This document shows, piece by piece, positions 20,494 to 30,068 of a DNA stretch of 64,000 bases. Made by a program: the position numbers and the translations under genes. Origin of the DNA: Prochlorococcus sp. AG-347-L02 (GTDB lineage: Bacteria; Cyanobacteriota; Cyanobacteriia; PCC-6307; Cyanobiaceae); the NCBI GenBank assembly GCA_003281255.1, contig QCCL01000002.1, positions 62,001-126,000 on the forward strand, written 5' to 3'. Under the pieces are notes generated by a model. It saw only the letters and a list, made by a program, of their open reading frames with translations, searched no databases and was not told the DNA's origin. Each line of letters starts with the position of its first letter. Positions within the stretch are counted from its first letter, which is position 1.

Positions 20494-21393
20494 ATGGAAA
20501 AATCAGCTCTGATAGATAGTGATGCAAATTATGACTGGAATTTTTTAAATTACCCAATACATACTATTTCTGCTAAGCCTGAGGAAACGGCAAAAAAATG
20601 TGCAATTTTATTAATTCATGGTTTCGGGGCCTCTACGGATCATTGGAGATTCAATATCCCTATTTTGAGTAGCAAATATGAAGTTCATGCGATGGATCTC
20701 CTTGGTTTTGGAAAAAGTCCTAAGCCCCAAGATGTTGAATACTCAGGATCTTTATGGAAGGATCAGGTTGTTGCTTATGTAAAAGAGAAAATAAAAAAAC
20801 CCACAATTGTTGTTGGAAATTCATTAGGTGGTTATGCAGCATTAGCAGCTGGTGCAGAATTAAATGATCTAAATGCAGGAGTGATATTACTTAATGCTGC
20901 AGGATATTTTAGTGAAGAAAAAACTATCAAAAAGAATATGTTGCAAACTTCAATTGAAACAGTTGCCGGTATATTTTTGAAAAATATTGTTCTTCAACGT
21001 TTGATTTTTGAGAATATGAGAAATCCAAAAAATATTAAAAAAACTTTGAATCAAGTTTATGTTGATAAAAAAAATGTTGATGATTTTTTAGTTGAGTCAA
21101 TAAGGAAGCCTTCTCTAGATTTCGGAGCTTTTAATGTTTTTAGAAGTGTATTTAACCCATCAGGTCCTCAGGGATTGCCGTTGGATAAGCTATTCGCAAA
21201 ACTAAATTCACCATTATTACTTCTTTGGGGAGGGAAAGATCCATGGATGAATACTCCAAAAAAAAGAAATCTCTATAAAAAATTTACACCAAAGAATACA
21301 AAAGAAATTATTCTTGATGCAGGACATTGCCCTCATGATGAGATACCTGAATTAGTTAATCAGCATATTTTGGATTGGGTTGATTCTCTTTAA
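20494..21393 (+). CDS. Alpha/beta hydrolase
   Basis: A 299-residue alpha/beta-hydrolase fold protein. The oxyanion HG motif is LLIHGFGASTDHWR, the nucleophile elbow GNSLGGYAA carries the serine near residue 111, the acid is in LWGGKDPWM and the histidine in DAGHCPHDEIP, so the triad is complete. No signal peptide, so it is cytoplasmic. The substrate is unknown; esters or lactones are possible. It starts a tight same-strand trio with the mutarotase-like and DUF1537 genes (gaps of 9 and 13 bases), which argues for a joint role in handling a sugar acid. Confidence 0.9.
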   Translation: MEKSALIDSDANYDWNFLNYPIHTISAKPEETAKKCAILLIHGFGASTDHWRFNIPILSSKYEVHAMDLLGFGKSPKPQDVEYSGSLWKDQVVAYVKEKIKKPTIVVGNSLGGYAALAAGAELNDLNAGVILLNAAGYFSEEKTIKKNMLQTSIETVAGIFLKNIVLQRLIFENMRNPKNIKKTLNQVYVDKKNVDDFLVESIRKPSLDFGAFNVFRSVFNPSGPQGLPLDKLFAKLNSPLLLLWGGKDPWMNTPKKRNLYKKFTPKNTKEIILDAGHCPHDEIPELVNQHILDWVDSL

Positions 21394-21402
21394 GTAATAA
21401 TC

Positions 21403-22251
21403 GTGAAACTTGAATTATCTAATAATTACCAAGGAATTTTTGTCTTTCAATTAGATAAAAATAATTACATTAAATTTTGTCCTGAAAGAGGAGGCGTCAT
21501 AACAAATTGGGTGTCGGATGGTAATGAAATACTTTATTTCGATGAAAAAAGATTTATGGACAAGACAAAAAGTATTAGGGGAGGCATTCCAATTTTGTTT
21601 CCAATTTGTGGAAATCTCAATACCTCTAGTTCAGTATTTGGAAATGGTTATTTGCAACTACCACAACATGGTTTCGCTAGGGATTTGCAATGGCGATATT
21701 CTTTTAATAAAGAATCTTTATGCTTATTCTTAAATGCATCTAAACAAACTAAAAAATATTATCCTTTCGATTTCGAACTAAAAATAGAAATTATCTTAAA
21801 AATTAACTTTTTAGAATTTGAAATTACAATCTATAACAAAACAGATTTTGGTATGCCTATAAATTTTGGGTTGCATCCTTATTTTAATGTTTCAGATTTC
21901 AAAAATTTAGAGTTTATTGATAATCCACTTAATTGTCAGGATCAAGAAAGAAATACTATAAATAATACTTTGGATGAATTAAAAAAAATTAACTTAGGAG
22001 TTGATCTACTTATGTATACTTCCGGAAGAAGCTCTTTTCGAGATAAGATTTTTAAAAGAGAGGTAACTTTAAATCATCCATATCCTTTTGATTTAGGTGT
22101 TATTTGGAGTGATCCTCCAAGAAGAATGATATGTCTCGAACCTTGGACTAGTCCCCGAAATTCTTTTGTTGATGGATTTAGAAAGATTATTATTCCTTCA
22201 AATTATAGTAAAAGGTTAAATGCCTCAATACAAATAAAATCTCTTAAGTAA
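21403..22251 (+). CDS. Aldose 1-epimerase-like (galactose mutarotase fold) protein
   Basis: A 282-residue protein with the galactose-mutarotase-like beta-sandwich pattern: CPERGGVITNWVSDGNEILY, GGIPILFPICGNL, QHGFARDLQWRY, NFGLHPYFNV and CLEPWTSPRNSF. The conserved His and Glu of the family are present in QHGFAR and LHPYF and the late glutamate in CLEPW. Such proteins interconvert anomers of hexoses or hexose-6-phosphates. The start is GTG at 21403. It sits between the hydrolase and the four-carbon acid sugar kinase with tiny gaps, so one operon is likely. Exact sugar unknown. Confidence 0.88.
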   Translation: MKLELSNNYQGIFVFQLDKNNYIKFCPERGGVITNWVSDGNEILYFDEKRFMDKTKSIRGGIPILFPICGNLNTSSSVFGNGYLQLPQHGFARDLQWRYSFNKESLCLFLNASKQTKKYYPFDFELKIEIILKINFLEFEITIYNKTDFGMPINFGLHPYFNVSDFKNLEFIDNPLNCQDQERNTINNTLDELKKINLGVDLLMYTSGRSSFRDKIFKREVTLNHPYPFDLGVIWSDPPRRMICLEPWTSPRNSFVDGFRKIIIPSNYSKRLNASIQIKSLK

Positions 22252-22264
22252 TTTTGCAATACTT

Positions 22265-23614
22265 ATGAAATTTGTTGTTATAGATGATGATCCCACAGGC
22301 TCTCAAACTGTTCACGATTGCTTATTACTTCTTAAGTGGGACTGCTCAACTTTAGTCAAAGGTTTTGAATCTAGTTCGAATTTATTTTTTATTTTAGCTA
22401 ACACAAGGTCACTTTCGGAAAATGATGCGAGATTAACTATAGAGGAAATTTGCAAAAATCTTAAGTCTGTAATTACTTCTCAAGCCTATGAAGAAGAAAT
22501 TATTTTTATAAGTAGAGGAGACTCTACTCTTCGAGGACATAACTTTTTAGAGCCAAATGCTCTAAATAGTTGCTTAGGTCCTTTTGATGCTACTTTTCAT
22601 ATTCCAGCTTTCATAGAGGGTAAAAGATTAACAATTAATGGATCTCATTTTGTTGATAAAACTCCTATTAATCAAACAATTTTTGCAACAGATGAAATTT
22701 TTGGATATGAGACAAGTAATGTCAAAAATCTTATATTTCAGCAGAGTAAATCGCAAATAAATTTTGAAGATATTCAAAATCTTTTATTGTCAGATATCGA
22801 AATGCTTAATGATGAAGAACATAATATTGTGTTGAAAACACTCAAGAACTTGAAGAATAATAAACATGTAGTTGTAGATGTAGAAAATTATTCTCAACTA
22901 AAAAAATTTTCTTTAGTAATTAAAAAATTAATAAAACAAAAAAAATTCCTTTTTCGAACTGCAGCCAGTTTTATAAGTTCAATTTCTGAGAAAAAAAGTG
23001 TCTCTCAGAGTGAAATATTTTTCTCTAATTTAAGAATAAGAAATAAAGAGAAGAGTTTACTTCCAGGACTGATAATTGTTGGATCTTATGTAGAACTTTC
23101 AACGGTACAATTGAATAATTTATTAGAGATAAGAAATTGCAATCCAGTTGAATTAGATGTTTTTGAATTCTTTAAAATTACTTCAACAGATAATCATCAG
23201 AAGAGAAGGAATTTGTTTAAAAATAAATTTTTGAAAGAAATTAGATTTTCTTTTGAGAAAGGAAAAACTCCTGTTTTGTTTACTTCAAGAAAATTTATGT
23301 CTTTAGATGCTTCTGAACTTTTTAATTTTTATAATTTACTTGCTTGTTTTATCGCTGAATTAGTCGCAGATTTGAAGTATGAAATAGGATATTTGATTTC
23401 AAAAGGTGGAATAACAACAAATTTGATTCTTAGTAAAGGACTTAATGCAGATTATGTTTATCTTGAAGGACAGCTTTTAACTGGCATTTCAGTGGTGACT
23501 TACAATCTAAAAAATGGCGAAAAACTTCCCATTGTTACTCATCCTGGAAACATTGGCACTAAAGATTCACTGGTTAATATTTGGAAAATTTTTGAAAATA
23601 AAAATAATTTTTAA
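22265..23614 (+). CDS. Four-carbon acid sugar kinase family protein (DUF1537, OtnK/DtnK-like)
   Basis: A 449-residue member of the four-carbon acid sugar kinase family. The N-terminal sugar-binding domain begins VVIDDDPTGSQTVHD (the DDxTG motif) and has ISRGDSTLRGHNFLEPNAL. The C-terminal nucleotide-binding domain has SKGGITTNLIL and HPGNIGTKDSLVNIW. Known members phosphorylate D- or L-threonate, erythronate or related acids. In enteric and rhizobial clusters it comes with a dehydrogenase and aldolase, neither of which is here. It is the last gene of the hydrolase-mutarotase-kinase trio and converges with icd two bases away. Confidence 0.88.
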   Translation: MKFVVIDDDPTGSQTVHDCLLLLKWDCSTLVKGFESSSNLFFILANTRSLSENDARLTIEEICKNLKSVITSQAYEEEIIFISRGDSTLRGHNFLEPNALNSCLGPFDATFHIPAFIEGKRLTINGSHFVDKTPINQTIFATDEIFGYETSNVKNLIFQQSKSQINFEDIQNLLLSDIEMLNDEEHNIVLKTLKNLKNNKHVVVDVENYSQLKKFSLVIKKLIKQKKFLFRTAASFISSISEKKSVSQSEIFFSNLRIRNKEKSLLPGLIIVGSYVELSTVQLNNLLEIRNCNPVELDVFEFFKITSTDNHQKRRNLFKNKFLKEIRFSFEKGKTPVLFTSRKFMSLDASELFNFYNLLACFIAELVADLKYEIGYLISKGGITTNLILSKGLNADYVYLEGQLLTGISVVTYNLKNGEKLPIVTHPGNIGTKDSLVNIWKIFENKNNF

Positions 23615-23616
23615 AA

Positions 23617-25041
23617 TTAGAAATTTGAGATAATTTCTTCAGCAAAACTGCTGCAGGATAAGGGTTCTACTTTTGGTTCCATTAAGCGTGCTAGATCATA
23701 GGTGACTTTTTTTTGCTCTATTGCCTTACTTAAACCATTAGTAATTAAGTTAGCTGCCTCATCCCAACCAAAATATTCAAGCATCATTACACCACTTAGA
23801 ATTACTGAGCCGGGATTAATCTTATTTAATCCTGCATGTTTTGGCGCAGTACCGTGCGTGGCTTCGAAAATTGCTGCATTATCTCCAATATTTGCACCAG
23901 GAGCCATACCTAGGCCACCAACAATTGCAGCAGCTGCATCAGAAACATAGTCTCCATTGAGATTTAAGGTTGCAAGAATTGAATATTCTTGAGGTCTAGT
24001 TTGGATTTGTTGAAATATACTATCAGCTATCCGATCATCAACAAGAATAAGTTCTTTCCATTTTTCATTTCCGTGAGAATTAGATATTGATGCAATAACT
24101 TCTTTAATTTCTTCGCAAATGAATGCTTTTTTGTTATTTGTAAGCTTGTCAAAACCTGGTTCAATTTTTCGAGCATTATTTTCAATTGTAATTTCTGGAT
24201 TTTTCTGAATATTATCTAATATCCAGCTTTCTCTTTCTGTAATGCAATCTTTTCTAAATTCATTTACTGCTAATTCATATCCCCAATCTCTAAATGCACC
24301 TTCTGTATATTTCATAATATTCCCTTTATGTACAAGAGTCACATGCCTTTTATCTCCTGATAATCTTTTGGCATGTTCAATAGCTTTTCTAATATGCCTT
24401 TGGCTACCTGATTTACTCACCGGTTTTATTCCAATACCTGATCCTTCGGGTATAGATCTATTTTTTAAATTTTTACTTTTTGGTATGACAACGTTATTTA
24501 AGTGATTTATTAATTCAAGACAATTATTATCCTCCGCTTCCCATTCAATTCCCATGTAGATATCTTCAGTATTTTCTCTATAAACAATAACATCTAAATT
24601 TTGGGGATTTTTGTGAGGGCTTGGAGTTCCTGAATAATATTTGCATGGTCTAACACAGCTATATAAATCAAATATTTGCCTTAATGCAACATTAAGGGAT
24701 CTAATACCTCCACCGATGGGAGTCGTTAAAGGACCTTTGATGGCTACACCAAAGTGTTTGATTGCTTCAATAGTATCTTGAGGAAGGTAGTTATATGTTC
24801 CATAAAGTTCACAAGCTTCATCGCCTGCATAGACTTTAAACCAATTAATTTTTCTTTCATCTCCATAGCTTTTTTTAATAGCTGAATCAAGAACGATTTG
24901 AGTTGCAGGCCAAATATCAACTCCAGTACCATCGCCCCTAATAAATGGGACAATTGGATGATTAGGAACATTAGGTTTGCCTTGATTAAAAGTTATTATC
25001 TCGCCTTCATTAGGTAAAGTTAATTTTTCAAATTTTGGCAT
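23617..25041 (-). CDS. icd: Isocitrate dehydrogenase (NADP+)
   Basis: Oxidative decarboxylation of isocitrate to 2-oxoglutarate, the carbon skeleton for ammonium assimilation in cyanobacteria with a modified TCA cycle. The 474-residue length matches cyanobacterial IDH, longer than E. coli Icd because of an insertion around residues 260-320. Substrate-binding residues lie in GGGIRSLNVALRQ and RENTEDIYMGIEW, metal ligands in DAAAAIVGG, and cofactor residues in ATHGTAPKHAG. An imperfect inverted repeat lies 20-63 bp upstream of the start. I found no exact NtcA box (GTA-N8-TAC) in the 210-bp upstream gap. Confidence 0.97.
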   Translation of the reverse strand: MPKFEKLTLPNEGEIITFNQGKPNVPNHPIVPFIRGDGTGVDIWPATQIVLDSAIKKSYGDERKINWFKVYAGDEACELYGTYNYLPQDTIEAIKHFGVAIKGPLTTPIGGGIRSLNVALRQIFDLYSCVRPCKYYSGTPSPHKNPQNLDVIVYRENTEDIYMGIEWEAEDNNCLELINHLNNVVIPKSKNLKNRSIPEGSGIGIKPVSKSGSQRHIRKAIEHAKRLSGDKRHVTLVHKGNIMKYTEGAFRDWGYELAVNEFRKDCITERESWILDNIQKNPEITIENNARKIEPGFDKLTNNKKAFICEEIKEVIASISNSHGNEKWKELILVDDRIADSIFQQIQTRPQEYSILATLNLNGDYVSDAAAAIVGGLGMAPGANIGDNAAIFEATHGTAPKHAGLNKINPGSVILSGVMMLEYFGWDEAANLITNGLSKAIEQKKVTYDLARLMEPKVEPLSCSSFAEEIISNF

Positions 25042-25060
25042 AGCATTGAATTAATAAAAG

Positions 25061-25104
25061 ATAACTCATTGAAGTTCCTCGTATTGTAATTTGCGATGAG
25101 TTAT
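25061..25104. repeat. Imperfect inverted repeat upstream of icd
   Basis: Arms ATAACTCATTG (25061-25071) and CGATGAGTTAT (25094-25104) pair over 11 positions with one G-U type mismatch, around a 22-base spacer. It begins 20 bp upstream of the icd start codon. It may be a leader hairpin or an operator-like site; function is not established. Confidence 0.4.
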
Positions 25105-25251
25105 ATTCTTTAAAACCTAGAAATTTATTATTCAAATGTGAATAGAGAATAGTTTATTGATCAGCATTTCAACATCTTTATTAAAAGAAAAAGTAGTTAA
25201 TAAGCAAGTTAAAGCAAATTATGTCATTTTCAAAAAAATACTCGGCTACTT

Positions 25252-25683
25252 ATGAATGCGAGTTCAAATGTAAGTAATGTTGAAATAGCTAATAAAATTG
25301 CTTCCACTGCAGCTTTGTTTCGGAAATATTTTCCAGATGCAAGCGTAAACTTTAGTCCATGGGACAATTCAAATAATGAATCCATGCAAGATACTATTGA
25401 TTTTGCGTTTCATTTTCCTGGTTGGAGTCCTCTTATTGAATGTAGAGCAATACTCTTACAATTAAGAATTGAAAATGATAATAATGGCAGAGTCCCGAAA
25501 TTGTTGGGAATAATAATGCGAGGTATGATTGTTCCCTCCGAGAGATGGAGAGTGGCTACCATCGGTGATTGGGAAATGACTGGTACTCATCTACCGCAAA
25601 AGAAACAAAAAGATAACCTTTTTTTGGTTTGTAAAGAACTTTATAAGCTATTCTCTACAACATCCGCTGGTAACAAAAATTAG
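25252..25683 (+). CDS. Conserved cyanobacterial protein of unknown function
   Basis: A 143-residue soluble protein from ATG 25252. It has a helical start (VEIANKIASTAALFRKYFPDA) and a tryptophan-rich middle (FHFPGWSPLIECRAILLQLR, PSERWRVATIGDWEMTGTHLP) suggesting a compact alpha/beta domain. No catalytic motif, membrane helix or signal was recognised. It precedes ho1 by 57 bp on the same strand, so a link with bilin synthesis is possible, though the gap leaves room for a separate promoter. Unassigned. Confidence 0.75.
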   Translation: MNASSNVSNVEIANKIASTAALFRKYFPDASVNFSPWDNSNNESMQDTIDFAFHFPGWSPLIECRAILLQLRIENDNNGRVPKLLGIIMRGMIVPSERWRVATIGDWEMTGTHLPQKKQKDNLFLVCKELYKLFSTTSAGNKN

Positions 25684-25740
25684 CTGTTTTATGTATTTTC
25701 CTTGTAGATTAAATACACTTACAAAAATAATTCAAAATAT

Positions 25741-26451
25741 ATGGCAGTTGCTCTTGCAGGACAATTAAGAGAAGGGACAAAAAAATCCCATACTATGGCA
25801 GAAAATACTGGCTTTGTGGCCTGTTTTTTAAAAGGAGTTGTTGAAAAAAAATCTTATAGAAAATTAATTAGTGATTTATATTTTGTTTATGAAGCTATGG
25901 AAGAAGAAATTGAAAGACTGGTCAATGAGGAACATCCCGTAATCAAACCTATAGGTTTTAAATCATTATTCAGGAAAGAAACTCTTGTTAATGATCTTAA
26001 ATTTTATTTTGGTGAAAACTGGAAGAATGAAATCAATATTTCTCACTCAGCAAAAGAATATGTTGAAAGAATCCGAGAGGTCGCAAAAAATTCACCAGAG
26101 CTCTTAGTTGGTCACCACTACACACGCTATATAGGAGATTTATCTGGGGGGCAAATCTTGAAAAGGATCGCTAAAAAAGCATTAAATTTGAAGGGAAATG
26201 ATGGTTTAAATTTTTATGAATTTGAATTAATTGCTGATGAAAAGAAATTCAAGGAAGAATATTCCCTTACTTTGAATCAACTTCCAATAAATCAAAAGAC
26301 GGCTGATCAAATTATTGATGAAGCTAATCAAGCTTTCACTTACAATATGAAAATGTTTAAGGAGCTTGAAGGTAACTTGATTGCTGTATTAGGCAAGATT
26401 GTATTCAATTACATTACAAAAAAAGTTAGGAAAGGAAGTACCGAGACCTAA
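25741..26451 (+). CDS. ho1: Heme oxygenase
   Basis: Opens haem to biliverdin IXalpha, CO and iron using ferredoxin, the first step of bilin synthesis. The 236-residue length is standard. The proximal haem ligand is His in [15 protein letters not shown] (about residue 18), and the distal-helix signature is [18 protein letters not shown] near residues 130-147. The C-terminus lacks a membrane anchor, as in cyanobacterial enzymes. pebA begins five bases after the stop, and pebB follows, forming a pathway-ordered operon from haem to phycoerythrobilin. Confidence 0.97.
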   Translation: MAVALAGQLREGTKKSHTMAENTGFVACFLKGVVEKKSYRKLISDLYFVYEAMEEEIERLVNEEHPVIKPIGFKSLFRKETLVNDLKFYFGENWKNEINISHSAKEYVERIREVAKNSPELLVGHHYTRYIGDLSGGQILKRIAKKALNLKGNDGLNFYEFELIADEKKFKEEYSLTLNQLPINQKTADQIIDEANQAFTYNMKMFKELEGNLIAVLGKIVFNYITKKVRKGSTET

Positions 26452-26456
26452 TATTT

Positions 26457-27167
26457 ATGTTTGATTCATTAGTTGATTTCCTTAAAACCAATATTGATGA
26501 ATTAAATGGACATGAAGTACAAATATCTAATGAATTCAAGGAACATCACAATGAAGACTCAAAATATATTATTAAAAATTGGCTTTTTTCATCTCCTGAA
26601 TATAGAAAGTGGCGAATAACAAGATTAGATGGTGGCAAAAAACTGCAAGTGTTTAATACGGTCGCATATCCTAATTTTGATAGTGAATTACCTATTTTAG
26701 GAGCTGATATTTTATGGTTTGGAGCTTCTCAAAAGTTATTAGCAATACTTGATTATCAACCTTTAATTCAAGAAAGTAAATATCTTGAAAAATATTGTTC
26801 AAGTTTAGGTAGTATTAAGAAAAAATATTCTGCATTTGATAATAATAAAATGAAGAATATATATGATTCAAAAAAGTATTTTTCTCCATGGGTGATTATA
26901 TGTAGAGGAAATAAATTAAATCTTGATAGAGATTTAAATAATATATTCCATTTATTTGTAAAAAATTATTTGAACATTTATAAATCGAATCCTGTAAATC
27001 AATTTTTAAATGCAGAAGAAATAAAGATTAATCAAATTAAATATGATAAGTACAGTTTTGAAAAAGATCCTGCAGATAAATTGTTTAAATCTTTTTTTGG
27101 AGAAAAATGGACAAAAAAATTTATCAATAAATTTCTCTTTACATTAAATAATGAGATTATTCATTGA
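26457..27167 (+). CDS. pebA: 15,16-dihydrobiliverdin:ferredoxin oxidoreductase PebA
   Basis: Ferredoxin-dependent bilin reductase that reduces biliverdin to 15,16-dihydrobiliverdin. The 236-residue protein shows the FDBR fold: [55 protein letters not shown] and a C-terminal [15 protein letters not shown]. It hands its product directly to PebB in the known pathway. The gene lies between ho1 and pebB with a five-base gap before and none after. The assignment to PebA rather than PebB follows from order and from the ALDYQP-like pattern; confidence is high for FDBR membership. Confidence 0.93.
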   Translation: MFDSLVDFLKTNIDELNGHEVQISNEFKEHHNEDSKYIIKNWLFSSPEYRKWRITRLDGGKKLQVFNTVAYPNFDSELPILGADILWFGASQKLLAILDYQPLIQESKYLEKYCSSLGSIKKKYSAFDNNKMKNIYDSKKYFSPWVIICRGNKLNLDRDLNNIFHLFVKNYLNIYKSNPVNQFLNAEEIKINQIKYDKYSFEKDPADKLFKSFFGEKWTKKFINKFLFTLNNEIIH

Positions 27168-27929
27168 ATGTTAATACAAGATACTATTTTTTACAGGCCA
27201 GATTGGAGATGGCATAATTTTTTAAAATATTTAACAAATAATTTAAGTAAATATAACTGTTTAGAAAAAACAATACCCTCGGAATATTCTTATAAAGATT
27301 CAACTTATGGTTCAAAAAAATCAAAAAAAAATGTGAATCTATCTACTTGGGGAGTAACGCATAAAAAAAGAATTCAATTCGCAAGAGCAGTTTGTATAAA
27401 TAGTCCAAATTATTCTGTTTTAAATTTTTTAATTATTCCTAATACTATTTATAACGTCCCATTTTTTGGAGTAGATTTTGTTTCTCTACCTAATAGTTAT
27501 TTATTAGTGTTAGATTTTCAGCCTTCATTAAAAATACAAAATCAATACAATAATGAGTTATTAGAAAAACTTATAAAACTCAAAAATCATTGTCATTCAT
27601 CACTCCCATTAGCTGAAAAAATGTCTGCGGATGTAGCTAAATTTTTTTCTCCAGGAGTAATATGGTCAAAATTACCAAAAGAAGAAAGAAGTGATTTTTT
27701 AATTACTAATCAGCTTTATACCTCATTTAAGGAGTATCTTGATTTGTATTTGGAAATTCTTTTCGAAAGCAAAGAAGTCAATACTGAACTGCAAAAAGAA
27801 TTAATAAACGGTCAAAATAATTATTTGAATTATAGAAGAGATAACGATCCAGCAAGGCCAATGTTGAAGAGTTTGTTTGGTAAAGAATTTACTGAATCTT
27901 TAATTGAAGAAGTTTTATTTACTACTTAA
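27168..27929 (+). CDS. pebB: Phycoerythrobilin:ferredoxin oxidoreductase PebB
   Basis: Second ferredoxin-dependent reductase, converting 15,16-dihydrobiliverdin to phycoerythrobilin. At 253 residues it is longer than PebA, as is usual. FDBR marks are [44 protein letters not shown] and the terminal [17 protein letters not shown]. The ATG follows the pebA stop codon immediately (TGAATG), implying translational coupling. In Prochlorococcus the bilin would serve the residual phycoerythrin or a chromophore-sensing role, because phycobilisomes are absent. Confidence 0.93.
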   Translation: MLIQDTIFYRPDWRWHNFLKYLTNNLSKYNCLEKTIPSEYSYKDSTYGSKKSKKNVNLSTWGVTHKKRIQFARAVCINSPNYSVLNFLIIPNTIYNVPFFGVDFVSLPNSYLLVLDFQPSLKIQNQYNNELLEKLIKLKNHCHSSLPLAEKMSADVAKFFSPGVIWSKLPKEERSDFLITNQLYTSFKEYLDLYLEILFESKEVNTELQKELINGQNNYLNYRRDNDPARPMLKSLFGKEFTESLIEEVLFTT

Positions 27930-27961
27930 AAGCCTTATAATCTATTGGAATTTGAAATCAT

Positions 27962-28435
27962 ATGAATAAAATTTCTGTTCTTTTTGTATGTTTGGGAAAT
28001 ATTTGTAGGTCTCCTGCAGCAGAAGCTATCTTTATAAGTCTACTTGAAAAGAAGGGATTTACTGATGGCTTTATTGTAGATTCTGCTGGAACTGGTAGTT
28101 GGCATATTGGAAAAAAAGCTGACTCTAGGATGAGAATTGCGGCAGAAAGAAGAGATATAAATATCTTAAGCAGGGCTCGTCAAATTACTAGCAAGGATTT
28201 TGACGAATTTAACTATATTCTTGCGATGGACGATTCAAATTTTAGAAATATTCAAGATCTGAAAAATAGAACAGCTTCAACTGGTTTTGCAACAATAAAA
28301 AAAATACAAGATTTTAGATCTGTTTTTAATGAGCAAGAAGTCCCTGACCCATATTTTGGAGGTGATGAGGGCTTCGATTATGTCCTTGATATTTTGGAAG
28401 ACTCTGTAAACGGTTTTTTGGAAAGTATTTCTTGA
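27962..28435 (+). CDS. Low-molecular-weight protein-tyrosine phosphatase family protein
   Basis: A 157-residue protein with the LMW-PTP P-loop VCLGNICRSPAAEAI (CX5R, Cys about 10, Arg 16) and the general-acid loop VPDPYFGGDEGFDYV, so both catalytic elements are present. It can dephosphorylate tyrosines or, in arsenate-reductase relatives, handle arsenate; the DPYFG loop favours phosphatase. It lies 32 bp after pebB on the same strand and converges with panC/cmk. Substrates unknown. Confidence 0.92.
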   Translation: MNKISVLFVCLGNICRSPAAEAIFISLLEKKGFTDGFIVDSAGTGSWHIGKKADSRMRIAAERRDINILSRARQITSKDFDEFNYILAMDDSNFRNIQDLKNRTASTGFATIKKIQDFRSVFNEQEVPDPYFGGDEGFDYVLDILEDSVNGFLESIS

Positions 28436-28446
28436 ATTTATTTGAT

Positions 28447-29970
28447 CTAAGTCTCTTTAGGAATCTTATCATTATAAAGGTCAATAATTTTATCCACTAC
28501 CTCATTAATTGTATATCCGTCCGTAATAATTTCTATTGCGTCATTCGCTTTTATTAGAGGTGAGATTTCCCTATTGGAATCTTCAAAATCTCTTTTCTGT
28601 ATAAGTTCTTTTAATGTATGAAGGTCTATTTCTTGTGAGTCTTTACTATCTTTATCAGATTTTCTTCTTTTTGCTCTTTCATCTATGCTAGCAGTTAAAA
28701 ATATTTTAATTTCTGCATGAGGAAAAACAGTAGTTCCTATATCTCTTCCCTCAGCTACAAGTCCCCCTGATTCTCCAATTTTTCTTTGTTCTTCTACTAA
28801 AAATTTTCTTACTTCTTTTATTGAAGAAATTTTAGAAACGATGGAACTTATCTTTTGCGACCTAATTTCTTCAGTAACACAGTAGTTATTAACATAAACT
28901 TCCTGATTTGAATTTGTATTCGACTTGAAAACTATAGATATATCTTTAAGAATATTCTGTAAATTTTTTTCTTTTTTATAATCAATACTTTCTTTTATCA
29001 TAAGCCAACTCAATGCCCTATACATTGCGCCAGTATCTAAATATAAAAGTTTAAGTTTCTTTGCTATTAACTTTGTTACAGTACTTTTACCTGAACCTGC
29101 AGGACCATCTATTGCAATAATCGGCCTTCTTTTCATTAGAAAAACGTGATCAATTAATCTTGTCTCTCCACATCTTATCGCACCAGCCAACAACGAAATA
29201 TTATCCTCAAGTCTTGCTTTTTGGAGTGTATGAGGGTGTAAATGTTCTAAATATTCAATTGAAATATTTTTTGCTGATAGCTTCTTATTTATTTGGTTTA
29301 AATTGATCTTTTTATCTTGTTGAAAATTTTTTTTTGCTTCTAATAACTCACTTGAAAAAAACCTAATCAATTTTCTTTCGCTTTTTGATAAATGCACATT
29401 ACGTGAACTTAAAGGAATTCCATCAAAATCTCTTTGTGTAGTAACGGATTTAATAGAAACATTTAATTTCTCTCTAAGGACAAGATTTTTTAAAATTAAA
29501 AGTTGTTGCCAATCTTTTTCACCTAAGTAAAGATTTTTTGGCTTGATGAGATTAAGTAATCTATAAACTACTGTACAAACGCCATCAAAATGTCCAATTC
29601 GATTTAAACCACATAATGCAGAAGATAATTCTTTTGGAGCTTTTAGGAATTTAATATCTTTATTATTCGGTGGATATATATCTTCATTACTTGGGATGAA
29701 GATGGCATCTGCACCATTTGAAAAGGAGATTTTAATATCATTATCAATTGTTTTAGGGTATTTTTCTAAATCTAACTTGTTATCAAATTGAAGTGGATTA
29801 ATAAAAATACTTACTAAATTAATATTTGAATTGTCATTTTTTGCTGTTGATATTAGTTTTATATGTCCATTGTGAAGATTACCCATTGTTGGAATGAAGT
29901 TAATTTCACTATTTATATTTCTCCTCCAATTTTCTATTTCTTCAGTTTTCCTTATGATTACTTTCTTCAC
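28447..29970 (-). CDS. panC/cmk: Bifunctional pantoate-beta-alanine ligase / cytidylate kinase
   Basis: A fusion typical of cyanobacteria. Residues 1 to about 275 are PanC (PTMGNLHNGHIKLI with the HNGH nucleotide site at 33-36, and DGIPLSSRNVHLS), joining pantoate and beta-alanine to give pantothenate. From about residue 283 comes cytidylate kinase, with P-loop GPAGSGKST, LDTGAMYRALSWL, AEGRDIGTTVFPHA and IFLTASIDERAKRR, phosphorylating CMP and dCMP. The 507-residue length fits the fusion. It is divergent from purM with a 98-bp gap. Confidence 0.97.
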   Translation of the reverse strand: MKKVIIRKTEEIENWRRNINSEINFIPTMGNLHNGHIKLISTAKNDNSNINLVSIFINPLQFDNKLDLEKYPKTIDNDIKISFSNGADAIFIPSNEDIYPPNNKDIKFLKAPKELSSALCGLNRIGHFDGVCTVVYRLLNLIKPKNLYLGEKDWQQLLILKNLVLREKLNVSIKSVTTQRDFDGIPLSSRNVHLSKSERKLIRFFSSELLEAKKNFQQDKKINLNQINKKLSAKNISIEYLEHLHPHTLQKARLEDNISLLAGAIRCGETRLIDHVFLMKRRPIIAIDGPAGSGKSTVTKLIAKKLKLLYLDTGAMYRALSWLMIKESIDYKKEKNLQNILKDISIVFKSNTNSNQEVYVNNYCVTEEIRSQKISSIVSKISSIKEVRKFLVEEQRKIGESGGLVAEGRDIGTTVFPHAEIKIFLTASIDERAKRRKSDKDSKDSQEIDLHTLKELIQKRDFEDSNREISPLIKANDAIEIITDGYTINEVVDKIIDLYNDKIPKET

Positions 29971-30068
29971 GTTGTTTTTAAAAAATAAATCTATTTGATC
30001 AATAATTACTGGACAAAAGCAATCTTAGGAGGAATATCTATATAGGGAAAGTCTATCATTTTTATTTC

